Positions 18,645 to 31,002 of a stretch of DNA of 64,000 nt are shown here, one piece after another (the first letter of the stretch is position 1; each line of letters opens with the position of its first letter). The stretch comes from Eutreptiella sp. 'Long Island Sound 2002' (Eukaryota; Euglenozoa; Euglenophyceae; Eutreptiales; Eutreptiaceae): contig OZ038387.1 of assembly GCA_964036045.1 (NCBI GenBank), positions 22,319,637 to 22,383,636 on the forward strand, given 5' to 3'. The notes below the pieces were generated by a model. The model ran no database searches and was not told where the DNA came from. It saw nothing but the letters and a program-made list of their open reading frames with translations. A program made the translations under genes and the position numbers.

Positions 18645-21173
18645 ATGGCCCTGGACATCGACAGCCTGCTAGAGCTGGAACTCCAACACACGGAGGACAC
18701 GGAGCATCATATGGACCTCAGCCCGCCGGAGCTCGAGCCCGCAGCAAGCGGCCCCGCGGACCCCAGCCCGCATAATGCCCCCCAGCGGCCCCCCCCCCGC
18801 GAGCGGGCGCCCTGGACGCACCTGTCCAACGCCCTGCGGCGCCACCGGCCCACCCACGAAGCCAGCAAAGGGCCCGCCGAGTACCGGGCGTCCCTCGAGC
18901 ACGACCTGCCCGATGTCACGGGGCCGGGACTCCACGGGTACACCACCGCCCCCCCCCCCCCCCCCCCTCCAGGCACCCCCACACAAGAATGGGAGGACGA
19001 GTCCGCCGTCGACGTCACCGACACGGCGGCATACGTGGAAAGCGTGGAGGACCCGGAGCAAGACACCGTCCTCAGCCTCCTCGGCTACCACAGCTGGAGA
19101 TGGGGCCACCAGGTCACCCTCCACCGACTGCAGGACGGGCCCCACCAGTGGTCCCCAGAGCAAACGGCGAAGTGGGACATCGTCCTCCAACTCACCCCCG
19201 AGGGCTTCTACATCCTCACGCACAGCGGATTACCCGACGCCACACCCAATGCACAGGCGCTGCCGCTGGCCCAGCCCCAGGAGGACGACGCGGACGCACC
19301 CCCCCCGGAGGAATGTAATTGGGACCCCCCCACAGCCACCACCGAACGCATGCCGCACCGGCTCACCAAACGTCACCTCCCCCACGACTACCATGCCACC
19401 AACGACTCGCGGGGACGCCGCACACTGCCCCTGCAGTGGGCATCACCCGAAGGCACCTTCACGTGGGGGGAAATCCTCCCCGGCGCCGTGGCGCTCACGT
19501 ACCTGTGGCGCGGGGACGCGGAGACGCACACGCAGCCCCCCAGCACACACCTCCTCCTCACCCTAGAGGGAGAGGCCGCCGTCGAAAACGTCCACACAGC
19601 GGAGGGAGAGGACTACGTGACGGCAAACGCAGACACCGCAGTATGGCTGCACACTCACGAGCACACCACACCCCCCACCGTAGTACCGGGGTCACACCCC
19701 TGGCACGTGGTCATTGTGCGACTGCCCACGGGGGCAGACACAGGAAGCGCCCAACAGGGATGGGCGGACAGATGGGCAACCGTGTGCGCCTCCCTGCACG
19801 AAGGGCTGCACAGACCCTCCCTCACCAGTCACACCCTCGAGCCGGCCCCCACCACTGCCGAATCCCACACCGGGGCGGCCCCCCCCACCGGAGTCTGGGC
19901 CTACACGCGCACCCTCCACCGCGAGGCAGCGGAAGTCCTCAAGACCGCCATCTCCAACCACAAGGGCCTCGTGCACACCCCCCACGAAAACACAGAAAAG
20001 GGGTACACCCTATGGTGGCACCGACCCGCACCAGAAGGGGGCCTGCAGCCACCGGCAGACCAGCCTGGCATCAGCCCAGACTTCACAGCGATCGCCCACG
20101 CCGTCGCCGCCATGGCCCAACAAGTTGGGGCGCCACCCCAGTGGGCACCGTCCATCATCAAGGAAACGGCGGCACGCCACAACCCAGCTTTCGCACACTT
20201 CCGGGGTCGCCCCATTCATCCCACCCTACCGGACCTCGACCTCCCTGCCCACGATGCGTGGGCAGTCCACATCCTCGTGCCCCACGACACCGCGCCCAAA
20301 ACGGGGGACGCGACGGCACGCATCACGAAACAACTCCCCAATACCGCACTCCACTACGATATACCAACGCCAAACGTCATCGTCACCAACAACACGGGTC
20401 GCGACCACTACTACCTCCAGGCCACGCATGAGCGCACCCCCGTCACCATATACACCTTCACCACCTACCCTGGCCTCCAGCCACCGCAACACCACCCGCG
20501 CCCGACATGGAAGCATCCACTACACGTCGCCCCGACCCCGCGCAAAAGGCCCACCCACCACGCGCCCCCTCCCGCCGACAGCACCGCCCTCCACACCGCC
20601 CGCAGACGGGCCGCGGCACACCACCAAAACCACCTGCTCCCACGCATTAACGCTGGACCCGGCACCGTCACCGAGGCGACCCACAAAAGCACCTTGAACC
20701 TACTGGCCCGCAAGCTACGCCCCAAAATTGCACTGGAGGACACACTCTGGATATACTATGGCGAAAGCCGCACGGCACGGGTGGCGGACCTCCGCACCAT
20801 CATCCCCCGCCACATCCAGCGCGCGGTGGGGCCCTTCACCGTGTACGCGGTACCGCACCCCATAACAGCCCCATGCACCCACTGCAACCCCCGGTGCGCG
20901 CTACCATGCGCAGGCGCTCTGCAGCAACCCCTGCCCACCCCTCCCTACGGGGGGGGCATATACCTCGGCACGATACCCGGGGACCCACACCCCTACCTCC
21001 TGCCCGCAGCGGACCGCCACCACGCCATACCGCTACACCTTGTCGAGCACCTGGCGGTGGGACCATCCCCCTTCCAGAAGCGCCCCCCCACACCCCATCC
21101 GACGGACGCCCGCCAGATGAGCCGACGCACGCCACACCTGGACCCAAACGCGCCATCGCACTCCTCACCCTAA
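18645..21173 (+). CDS. Unknown 842-codon protein upstream of the endonuclease
   Basis: The frame is open from about 18042, but the first ATG is at 18645, which I take as the start. After an acidic N-terminus (LDIDSLLELELQ) and Pro-rich linkers interrupted by a poly-C run near 18950, an ordered region extends from about 18990 to 21100. It is rich in Trp, Tyr and hydrophobic strands, with a beta-rich stretch at about 19440-19740. A cysteine group of the form C-x2-C-x3-C-x3-C lies near 20872-20910 and may bind metal. I recognise no family or catalytic motif. It is probably an ORF1-like accessory protein. It overlaps the next ORF by about 300 bp in a different frame. Confidence 0.5.
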   Translation: MALDIDSLLELELQHTEDTEHHMDLSPPELEPAASGPADPSPHNAPQRPPPRERAPWTHLSNALRRHRPTHEASKGPAEYRASLEHDLPDVTGPGLHGYTTAPPPPPPPGTPTQEWEDESAVDVTDTAAYVESVEDPEQDTVLSLLGYHSWRWGHQVTLHRLQDGPHQWSPEQTAKWDIVLQLTPEGFYILTHSGLPDATPNAQALPLAQPQEDDADAPPPEECNWDPPTATTERMPHRLTKRHLPHDYHATNDSRGRRTLPLQWASPEGTFTWGEILPGAVALTYLWRGDAETHTQPPSTHLLLTLEGEAAVENVHTAEGEDYVTANADTAVWLHTHEHTTPPTVVPGSHPWHVVIVRLPTGADTGSAQQGWADRWATVCASLHEGLHRPSLTSHTLEPAPTTAESHTGAAPPTGVWAYTRTLHREAAEVLKTAISNHKGLVHTPHENTEKGYTLWWHRPAPEGGLQPPADQPGISPDFTAIAHAVAAMAQQVGAPPQWAPSIIKETAARHNPAFAHFRGRPIHPTLPDLDLPAHDAWAVHILVPHDTAPKTGDATARITKQLPNTALHYDIPTPNVIVTNNTGRDHYYLQATHERTPVTIYTFTTYPGLQPPQHHPRPTWKHPLHVAPTPRKRPTHHAPPPADSTALHTARRRAAAHHQNHLLPRINAGPGTVTEATHKSTLNLLARKLRPKIALEDTLWIYYGESRTARVADLRTIIPRHIQRAVGPFTVYAVPHPITAPCTHCNPRCALPCAGALQQPLPTPPYGGGIYLGTIPGDPHPYLLPAADRHHAIPLHLVEHLAVGPSPFQKRPPTPHPTDARQMSRRTPHLDPNAPSHSSP

Positions 21174-22486
21174 AGGCGGAAGCCACCATCCCCCGAGACC
21201 TGAAGGGGGAAAACCACCTCATGGTGGAAGGGCTGACGGAACACGTCCTGATCGCAGCCATGTACGCCACGGCGTCCGCCTCCCGCCTCTGGGAGGACCG
21301 CCCCTCCCCACCTCTAGCCCAAGCAGCGCAGGACGTCCCCGACACGGGCCCTACCGCCGAGGACATCCACCAAATCCTCAACATGCGAGCACCCCCGAAG
21401 ACCCACCCTGCGGTCCGCCCCATCCAGCTCGTCAGCTGGGACGCCATGGACGCCCCCCCGACCACCACGGAGGTCCACATCCTCAAACACCGGGACACCT
21501 GGTGGACGGTGGAATGGGACGACCACGGCAAGGTCAGACGGGCAACGGCACACGCCCCCGACGACGAAATCCCGCCCCCACCACGCGGAGGGAACCGCTT
21601 GCGACTCGCCGCACGCATCCCCCACGCCCCAGAGGCAGCCTGGGAAGCGCTGCACTACGCCCTCTACTGGGCACAGGGGGCGCCAGAAATCCCCTTCCCC
21701 CCGGAACGCACCCCAGCGTGGACACGCCACGCCACCCGCTCCACGGCCCACATGCGCCGCCACGGGGCAGGCACCGGGCACCGTCTCCTCACCTGGCCCA
21801 CGGACCCGCCCGACGCCCTGCAGGAGGCCGAGGAAGTGCTTGGCCTCATGACCAAGCAAGTGTTCCAGCTGAAGGACCCCGTCCCCACGTCCAAGCCTGA
21901 CGTCCGGGCCGCCCGCGAACACCCCGTGTTTGCACTCGGCCACGCACCCGTACAGCAGCCCCAGGGCGCACCTCCCCAACGGGGACAACCCGCTGCCCGG
22001 CGCCGCCAAGGTGCGCAGAAGCGCAAGGCCCCCGCACAGGCCAAACCCGCGCCAAAGCCAAGAGCCAAGTCGAAGAGCTGGACCAAAGAGGAAGCCGCTG
22101 CCCTGTATCCCGAATACGCCATCGGTACCCGGGTGCAGCTGCCCTTCGAGTACGCCACGGCCGCGGGCCGCTCCAAGTGGATATGGGCCGCAGGGGAGGC
22201 CAAGCACCGGTACCTCGTCACCGGGGACCACCAGGGGTTCAAGATCCACGTCAAGTGGGACCCGGCCACCCCCAACGACAAGAAGGTGGGGCGCACCATC
22301 GAACTCTGGCGAGACCGAACCGGTCGTGAGATGGTCCCCATGCAGCTGGGCACCCCCGACACGGAGCACCTCACCGGCACCGAGTACACGGGCGAAGTCC
22401 ACAATGCATGGGCCCTACCCCAGCCCCAGAAGCGGAACCGCAAGGCACCCGCAGCTCAGGGCGTCATCGACCTCCTCGACGCCTGA
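20873..22486 (+). CDS. Unknown 537-codon protein ending at TGA-CGG before the endonuclease
   Basis: ATG at 20873 opens the frame. The convincing ordered part begins near 21150 (ALLTLKAEA) and has a central region with Trp-rich strands (WWTVEWDDHG, about 21500). A basic Lys/Arg/Pro-rich linker follows (about 22000-22080), then a C-terminal domain (about 22075-22370) with several strands and paired Trp, perhaps an SH3/chromo-like barrel, though I cannot name it. It stops at TGA 22484-22486 followed by CGG. The endonuclease-RT ORF continues in the same frame, so readthrough could fuse the two. The basic linker suggests nucleic-acid binding. Confidence 0.5.
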   Translation: MHPLQPPVRATMRRRSAATPAHPSLRGGHIPRHDTRGPTPLPPARSGPPPRHTATPCRAPGGGTIPLPEAPPHTPSDGRPPDEPTHATPGPKRAIALLTLKAEATIPRDLKGENHLMVEGLTEHVLIAAMYATASASRLWEDRPSPPLAQAAQDVPDTGPTAEDIHQILNMRAPPKTHPAVRPIQLVSWDAMDAPPTTTEVHILKHRDTWWTVEWDDHGKVRRATAHAPDDEIPPPPRGGNRLRLAARIPHAPEAAWEALHYALYWAQGAPEIPFPPERTPAWTRHATRSTAHMRRHGAGTGHRLLTWPTDPPDALQEAEEVLGLMTKQVFQLKDPVPTSKPDVRAAREHPVFALGHAPVQQPQGAPPQRGQPAARRRQGAQKRKAPAQAKPAPKPRAKSKSWTKEEAAALYPEYAIGTRVQLPFEYATAAGRSKWIWAAGEAKHRYLVTGDHQGFKIHVKWDPATPNDKKVGRTIELWRDRTGREMVPMQLGTPDTEHLTGTEYTGEVHNAWALPQPQKRNRKAPAAQGVIDLLDA

Positions 22487-25400
22487 CGGGGGCAGGGCCG
22501 GACACGGCCCGCCCCCCCAACTACTGGTCCCCAGAAACCGGCACCTGCGGAAGCCCACGCCCGCATCAACATCCTCAACGAGCCCGCGGTCACCTACGAC
22601 CCCACCAAGGCCGCCACACTGCAAGCCATGCCCGGGCCGCACCCCCAAGGCGCAGAACTCCTGGAGTTCCTGGAGCAAGCCCTCCGCAGAGCGGACCAAC
22701 CCGAACCAGCACCGATCCTGGACCCGGAGGGGAACAAATATCACGCCCACTGGGAACGGGGGGTGCCCCTCTACCACAAGACGTCGGTCACGGTGCATGC
22801 CCACCCCGACCTCGGAGTGGATGGTCGCCTCGGGGCGTACGAGTGCGTGGGGCCCGGATGGCAGCTAAACGTGCTACTCACGCACGTCCCATTCGGGGAG
22901 GAGACCAAGGACTTCCTGGACACCCTGAGCCTGGCGTACCGCTGACTCTCCCTCCTGGCACCCACCATCATCATAGGCGACCTAAACGCCGCCCCCACCG
23001 ACGACGACCGCACCGGCCCACCCACAGGCACCGACACAGCTGTCCGGGACGCCATGCACCAACTGGGCCTCACCGACCTCACGGCAGGACTCACCGGCAC
23101 ACCCTCCCATTACCCCCACCAAGCCGGCACCCACCCATCCCGCATCGACACGTGCTACGGGGACCCAACCACGGTGCGCGTCCACGAAGCAGCCTACGGG
23201 GACCTCCCGCCCACAGGCACGGGCAGCCGACCCCTCTACATCGACCTCATCATCCCCAACCTACCCCCACCCACGGCCACCCTGCCAGACGACACCCTCC
23301 CACCCACACTGCAGTTCCCGGCCGAAGACGACCACGGCGCCTGGCACAGGTATAACAGGGCCCTACACGCCATCCTGCGCCGCCCGGATGCACCGACACT
23401 CACCACCGCCATGCGCCGGGCGGCACAAGCATGCGGCATGGAGCGTGACACCAACCACACGGGAGCACCACCAGACCTCACCCTCCAACGACTCGTCCAT
23501 GACATCTGGACCACGAAAGAGGAACTCGCCACCCTGCTACGCCCCAGCACACCGGAGGCACGAGACCGGGACGCCCACCTCCGTGCGCTCCTCACCACCC
23601 GCCGCCATCAACTCCAGGAATGGCACGCCCACCGCATAGCGGCCGCAGCCCAGGAACGCGAAAGATACGGCAGAAACGACGCGCCGTACAAGTCCCTACG
23701 GTACGTCAGCCGCATCCTGGAGGACACGGGGCGCCGCAGCATCCACGCGGTGCGCAGCCCCGAAGGAGGCCTCACCAATGACCCCGACGCCGTCCTCCAG
23801 GCAGTCCTGGACAGCTTCCAGGCACAACACGGGGACGCCCTCCCCGAGCTCGACCCCCACACCAGAAACACCATCCGCGAGCATGTGCCCAGGGTCTCCA
23901 ACCGGGAACAGCGGCGCGCCATCGAACAAGACCCCTTCAGCATCTCAGAACTGCAACGCGCCCTAGACCGCCTGAAGAAAGGGGTCGTGCCCGGCGTCGA
24001 CGGTTTGCTGGCCGAAGCGTACCAACGCCTCACCCTGCCCGTCAAACGCCGCCTGGCAGCCCGCCTGTGGGACATCGTCACGGGCGCCACGCCCATCCCC
24101 CCTGAGTGGGCCAACCTGGTCCACCCCCTCTACAAAAAGGGGGACTGGGCGCAGCCGGGGAACTGGCGGCCCATAGTCTGCGCCACCACCGAGGTCAAGC
24201 TGGTGTGGACGCGCATCCTAGGCCGCATCACGCCGGCGGTCTTCGCCCACGTGCCCGCCAGCATGTGGGGAGCCATGGCCGGCAGGTCCCCCCACGAGGC
24301 CATCTTCCTCCAGGACACCGCACTGGACATGAACCCCTAAGAGATGATTATCGCCTCCCTCGATGTCCAAGGCGCGTTCACCCACGCCCCACACTGGCTC
24401 CTCACGGAGGTAGGGGATGCCATGCACCTCCCATTCCTATCCTTCATGACCGGGTACATCCAGACCCGACTCTACGCCGTCATCACAGCCGCAGGCCTCA
24501 CCCCCTGGACCGGCACAGACAGCGGGGTCCCCCAGGGGGGCGCCGAAGGCCCCTTCCTCTACCTCCTCGTCACCCTGCCACTGGCATTCGAGCTAGCACG
24601 GGTATACCCGGGGTACGCCCCATACCCGCTACGGTCCCCCCTCATCAACTTCGCGGATGACAACCTCCTAACTACGGCCACCCGCCACCGCGACCCTGAG
24701 AACGCAGGGCTACCAACGACCACCGAACAAGCGTCCGCCATTCTCCAACTCACCACGACCTACCTGGACGCCCACCAGCTCCTAGTGCACCCCCGCAAAT
24801 CGGTCGGGCTGGCCGACGCCAAGACCCCCACCCCCCACATCCGGAAAGGCGAACCCCTACACCTGGAAGACACCACAGTCCACCTGGGGGTCACACAGGC
24901 CACGCGGCACCACCACATCACACTCCCAAGCAAGCTAGAAGAGCGCCTCGCCCGGCTACCCCAAATTGCCAGGGGGGACCTCCTGTCTACGCAGGGCCTG
25001 GCGTACTTCATGGAAGCGGTGCTCAACGCGGCCATCGGGTACCAAGCCCTGCACCTCCCGCGCCCCCCAGACGCCCTACGCCACGCTCGACAGCAAGTGA
25101 CGAAGGCATGGGCGCAACACGGAGGCTGGCCCACGTCTTTCCCCAAGGAGGCCATGATGGCCCACTGCCGCTACTACGGAGACAATACAGGTGCCCTGGT
25201 GGACATGGCCTATGCCAAACACGCAGCGCACCTCCTACACAGGGTGACACACAACAACCAACCTGAAGTTCGCGAGGCGGCAGCCATACGCATAAAAGAA
25301 GCGCAAATGGCCCGCAACACCTGCCCCCGGTGGATACTGGCGCAACACGGCGTCTCCACCTCCGTGGGCACTGGCATCTGGGCCCAGCTACAACTCCTCC

Positions 25401-27780
25401 TACCGCACCACACACACGCCATCCTGACAAACCACCACTGCGATCAACAGGGGCCACTCGTGGCCACACACACCGACATCCGCCGACACCCGGCAGGCGA
25501 AGTGGAACCCCTGCGCCTCGTGGGGGCCACCGTCACCATAGTGTATGTCACCCCAACACAGATGAAGATTATGGCCCAATGCGACGCCCACCACGCCCCG
25601 TTCCTTTCCGACCCACAATGGCCAGCACGCCACGTCTTCCAAGCGTACCTCCGCGCATGTGCTACGAAGGCAGGGCGCGACATGCCGGGGCCCAAGGACA
25701 TCGACACGGCGTACACAGCCTTCCAGCGCCAGCACCCTCGGCCCCGCCCGAGCGAGCACGAGACCCCCAACGACGACGGCACGACGCAGGAGGAGCCCAC
25801 CCCGTCAGCCGAAGGCTGGACACCACCCACCATCCTGCTACTAGCACCAAACAGCCACAAACATGCTACCCGCACTGTCCAGCGACACCATGCCCCCTGG
25901 TCCATCCCCAAACACAATGCACCGGAGACGGATGTACCACCAGTCAGACACAGTGACCAGGGCACACCACGCACGTGCTGGCACTGCGGCCCGGCAGCCC
26001 TCGACACTCCGTGGCCCCTGCTACACCTCATCTCCACCCACTACCACACCCCCACCACCGCCGCCACCGCCGACCAGCAGGCATGGCTCTCCCCCTGGTT
26101 TCACACGGTACCCCCAGACCACCCGGCGCACGTAGCCTGGACCCGAACACCCACGGCGACATGGACGTTCACCAACGAGCGGGCAGACCCGGACAGCGTG
26201 GCCATAGAGTACGACCGCTGTGACCCGCACCGCGCAGGACCTCAGGAGGCAGCCATGCGCCCCCTACAGCACAAATGCCCCACCCTCCGCGGCGACAAGG
26301 ACGACAAGGAGCGGCGACAGACCATCACGTGCCAGAAGTTCCACCCCAATACGGGATACCTCTTCCACCTGATGTACGCGTATATCACCCAGGAACGCCC
26401 AGACAGGCCATCATCACCCAGGGGATAGGCGTCTATGCAGCGCCACTACTGCAACCCACGCAAATCACCGCCAGAACCGCCCAGGGGAACCCCATCTACG
26501 TCCATCACCCCACAGCAATTGCCCGCCTACTCATACCCAGCGACACCGATATCATCTACTTCACTGACGCATCCGGCACCCAGCAACGCACCCCCACGGT
26601 CGGTTGCGCCTCCGTGCGCATCACCCGGCACGTGGACGGCCTCCACGTGGAACACCACACGGGGGCCACCATCTTTGGGGCGTCCTCCCACGGCGAACTG
26701 CGCACCAAGGCAGACGCCGTCACCACCACACCGCCACCCACGACGATCCGGCCCCGCAACATCTGGGTAGTCGTGGACGCCACGGTCGACATCCACCTCA
26801 CCAGGCGCCTTGCGGACCTGCCCCGCCACAAAGCACTCGAGTCCGGCCTCACCACACAAGCGTTGGGACTATGGATGGCCTTCAAGGGCATGCACCCCCA
26901 GGACGCCCTACACATCGTCAAACAGGAGTCACACCGCTACGCATACGGCAATGGACGCGCAGACGTGCAGGCCAAACACCAGAACACCAACCACACCCCA
27001 GGGCTCGAACACGTGCGACTGGACACCCCACACCACAGCCACCTGCAGCAACTGCCCCCGATACCCCGGGCCACACAGCCCCCCCTATAGATGCCCGAGG
27101 ACACGCCGTACACGGATCGAGACAAGCAGTACCACTACCCCACACCCATCCAGCAGCTGGCCACCACACTGGGCCACCCAGCGAACACCGAACTCCTCCG
27201 ACGCCTCGAAGACTCCGTCCACACCCCCCTCTACTACTCCGCCCTGCGCCCGCATAGCCTCCCAGCACACCTACAAAAGCCCCGACTCCAACTCGCCCTC
27301 GAACAGCTTCCCCTCCTCACCCGATACCACCGATGGTATACGCGCCGCTCGATCCACGTCCCCGCAGGACACACCAAATGCATCTGCAGCCACGCGGAAG
27401 AAGAAACATGGGACCACTTCAGAGCGTGCCCCCTGTACAGAGGACTGGACACCCTTACAGACTGGAACCCAACCCACACCATCGCACAGCACGCCGAATG
27501 GCTGACGCAGTCCCCGGCGACCCAGCAACTCACCACCGTCCTCAAGCAGACAGAGGTACTCGAGGCGGTCCGCAGGGGACTCGTCCCCACTGCCGTCTAC
27601 ACCTTGCTACGCACCCACGCGGAGGACCCCCAGGCCACGGCGGCGCACATGCAGCGGACGGCCGTTGTCAAGACGGCGGAGCAGCTCACATACCGCACGC
27701 ACAAATACCTGCAGCATGCAGCAACCCTGCCCCCAACAGACCAAGCCCACCTCCTCAAACTCCTGTTCTACCAACCATGA
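22487..27780 (+). pseudogene. Endonuclease-RT-RNase H-zinc finger polyprotein, copy B, broken
   Basis: The APE-like endonuclease occupies about 22560-23270. It has a GDLNA box (22978-22992) and SRID (about 23140), but SRP stands where SDH is usual, so the last catalytic His seems absent. RT begins near 23960 (LKKGVVPGVDG), with motif A about 24355-24381, GVPQGG and FADD about 24650. RNase H (about 26550-26990) keeps all four acidic residues, including Glu in HGELRT. The C-terminal zinc finger is at about 27379-27429. Breaks relative to copy A: TAA 24338-24340 (Tyr codon in A), a 31-bp deletion near 26406 and TAG 27088-27090 (Trp codon in A). There is also TGA 22943-22945 inside the endonuclease, for which A gives no comparison. 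Confidence 0.9.
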
Positions 27781-30700
27781 GAACCTACCCCGTGATATAC
27801 CAACACGGAACCCCCACCACGTCTACACGCCGTCCACCGAGCACAGCACTGGCACAGCACACACGGGCACCACACGCACCGCACACACTCCCACCAGCAT
27901 GCGCGCGCCACCAGCCCCCATCCCCCCACGCCGCCGTCCGTCCACAGGTTGAACCAACCGCCACCCACCGCATGTCCCCTCTGCGTTCGCCAGCGGCTAC
28001 CACAGACAGCCCTGCCCTGCAACCCAGACCACTGGGTCTGCCTAGGAGCCGCGCACCGCCTCACCTACTGCCCCCACTGCGGACCTCAACCCCCACTACC
28101 GCGAGCGGCCCGCGGCCCCAGATGCACCCCCCCCCCCCCCGCCAGCCACCCCAGCTTCTTCGGGTTCCTCACCGACACCCTCCGGGACCACCTGAGAGGG
28201 TACTACGTGGCGGACGCGGCGGACCACGCATGGACCATGGCCGTGGCCAGGGGCAGCACACCCCTGCCCCCCCACAGCCCACCCCTACGCCACAGCGGAG
28301 GCGGCTTGAACGTGGCGGCCCGCCACATCCTCCTCGCCCTATACCTCCACCACCGTGACCTACACCTCCCGGACCCACAACTCTCGGCCCCCCCAGCAGC
28401 AGCCCTGACGCCAGAAGCGTGGGCCGACACGGCACCAGAGGAGATAGCAGCCTACCTCCGAATCACTTGCCGCCGGCTCAACAACGCCCTCGGCCGACGG
28501 AAGGGAACACCTTACCCACTCAGCGCACTCCTTTACCCGGCACACCACCCCCACCCCGCACAACAGAAGCCCCCGGAGGGCTGGGCGTCCTTTCGGGACG
28601 CCCACCTGGCCGCCCCCGACGAGGCCACCGCCACAAGGATGGGCCTCACGGACCAGGAAACCTACGTCAGAGGCCTCAAGACGAGGCTCCAAGAGGCACA
28701 CCGCTGGCACGCCCGCTCCCCGTCGCCCCCACGGGGACAGGGGGGTTAACCCGCCCCCGACACCCACCAGGCCAAGAAGACCAAGACAGGTCAGGGGGCC
28801 CGCCAACGCGCCCGCCAGCAGGGCGCGACGCCCCGACCAAGGCCCGGGTCCAGCCACACCGCACCACCCCACGCCCAGACCCCCGGGGCACACCAACAAC
28901 ACCGCCACCGCCAGCGCCCACCACCACCACCGTACCGCAGCACCCAAACCCTGCAGCCCAGTCAGCCACCACCGCCCACACACGTCCACACCATGCCAGG
29001 ACCACCATACGCGCAGAACCAGGGGACATGGCACCACCAACACAACCACCACGCCCCCGTCCCTCCCAACCCCTACCCTCTAATGCCCCCATGCTACAGC
29101 GACCCCCACCAGCTACATCCCCACCACGCCCCAGCACAACCAGGCCCCACGAACCACCCACCCCACATAGCGCACATCACCGCACCAGACCAACACGTAT
29201 TCCACCACCACCAGCCCCTGCCACCACACCCACCAACGCCGGGGTACCACACACAACCAGCACACCCTCAACACCACCACCACGCGGTCCAGCACCACCC
29301 GCCGCCCCCGCTACACGGGCCCACAACACACGAGCCACGATACACCCCCATGGACCCGCGAGGAGCCGCGCACGCACACCAGCAACACCAGGGCCTAGTA
29401 GAAGCGCCCCACAACCACCAGCAGCCCCCCCACCCACACCCCATACCAGCGAGCACCATCCACCAGCAACCACCCATTACATACGGACCACAGCCCCACC
29501 CAGACGCTCATGCGGCCGCCTCCCACCCACACCCTGGCACCACAACCAGTCAAGAACCGCAAGGGCCGCACGGCGCACACACGCAACACCCACACAACCC
29601 ACAGGGACGCCCAGACCCACAGCCAGCACAACACCCATCCCCGCCCCCCCCGGCACCAACAGCGCCACCCCCACACCACCCCCCCCCCCCCCGCCCCCCC
29701 CCCGAGACCAGGCCACGGACGCAACACGCGGCAGCCAGCACCAGCCAATTGACGTCGATACCCCCGCCGACACACACCACCACGAATCCCCCCTCCCACG
29801 ACCGCCACAAGAGACCCCATCACCGGACTCCAAGCGCAACAACGACGACCACCCCCCCCAACCCACACCACCCCCCCCCATCACACCCCGCACCACCAGC
29901 CGCCGCACCGGCCGAACCCTACGCCCTGCACAACCCCGCAGCGGTACGGCAGCACCTCCGGGGACTCGGGGAACATGAAGTCGTGCTGTGCCTCCGCACC
30001 TCCGGCACCAGCACCCGCATCCGGGCGGCCACCCTGGTCCAGGCGGCCACCCTGGGGGAAGGCGTCAGAGACTTCCTCTTCGACGCCTTCCTCCATGTCG
30101 CCCGACACGACCGCCCCCCACGCGCCACCCCAGACGGCGAGAGCCCGCCCCCCACGGGGAGCCGGATCTGGGTGCCCCCCATCGACTGGGGGAGACACCT
30201 AGTCGGACACCCCGTGCCGGGGCGGGTGGACACCAGGGGCCAAACCCGCTACCACGAGCCCGACATGGCCCGCCCCCCACCCGGCGCCACCCCCGACAAC
30301 ACCCAAGAGTGGGAGGGGGAAACATGGGTGGCCCGGATGGCCTCCCTGAGCAAATTCCGGCACCACGTCCCGGGGGACATCCCCATCCCGGACGAGCGGC
30401 AGCCAGCCCCCTCCACGTACATGACCCTCATGTACAATCTGCACTACACCCTCTCCACCACCCACTACCACGCACCCACTAACCACTGGGTGGTACAGGG
30501 CACCCACTCCCTCCTCCCCGCCGACTACACCCCCCTCCGACACAACCCAGGCCCCGACACATACGCCAGGGGGGACGACCCGGGCGACCCCCACATCTGG
30601 GGCACGTGGGAACGCAAATCCCTGGACACGCTAATATGAACTCTCCATCCCCAGCAGCTGCCAGGGCCTTGGTGGGGCGATGTATTACCTCGCCAAGTGG

Positions 30701-31002
30701 ACCCAACGGACCTGGGGGATCCCCACGGAGTGATGGGTGTGGGTGGTCACGCTGCGCCCCCAGCAGAGGGAAGCCCCCCCAAACCGCAGGGGACCCACCC
30801 CCCCACGCCCCACCACCCTACAGCTCTGCCCATACATGGTGGCAGCCCGCCTCATGACGCTGCTGTGGCCGGGCCCAGACACCCCCACCCAAAACTACCC
30901 CCACCTCACAGAGGAGGCAATGCCCGGCATCCAGCAATGCTTCTTCCAGACCCTCGACTACCTCCGCACGTCCTGGAGCAGATATGGCCACCCCCCGGGT
31001 AA
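27781..31002 (+). pseudogene. Zinc cluster / Pro-His-rich ORF, copy B
   Basis: This is the counterpart of 3758-7225. It is in the same frame as the end of the RT ORF, from which it is separated by TGA 27778-27780 and a second TGA 27793-27795; copy A has both. The zinc cluster (about 27973-28080) and the first ordered region run together without a frameshift, so they are one protein. Breaks are TAA 28747-28749 and a short rearrangement near 30636 that brings in a TGA. It has one 82-codon repeat unit where copy A has two. It ends at TAA 31000-31002. The function is unknown. Confidence 0.6.

Noticed and set aside
19440-19740. Cupin or AlkB-like oxygenase in the 842-codon ORF
   Set aside because: The beta-rich stretch with His and Gly looked suggestive, but no HxD...H set or other diagnostic motif is present.
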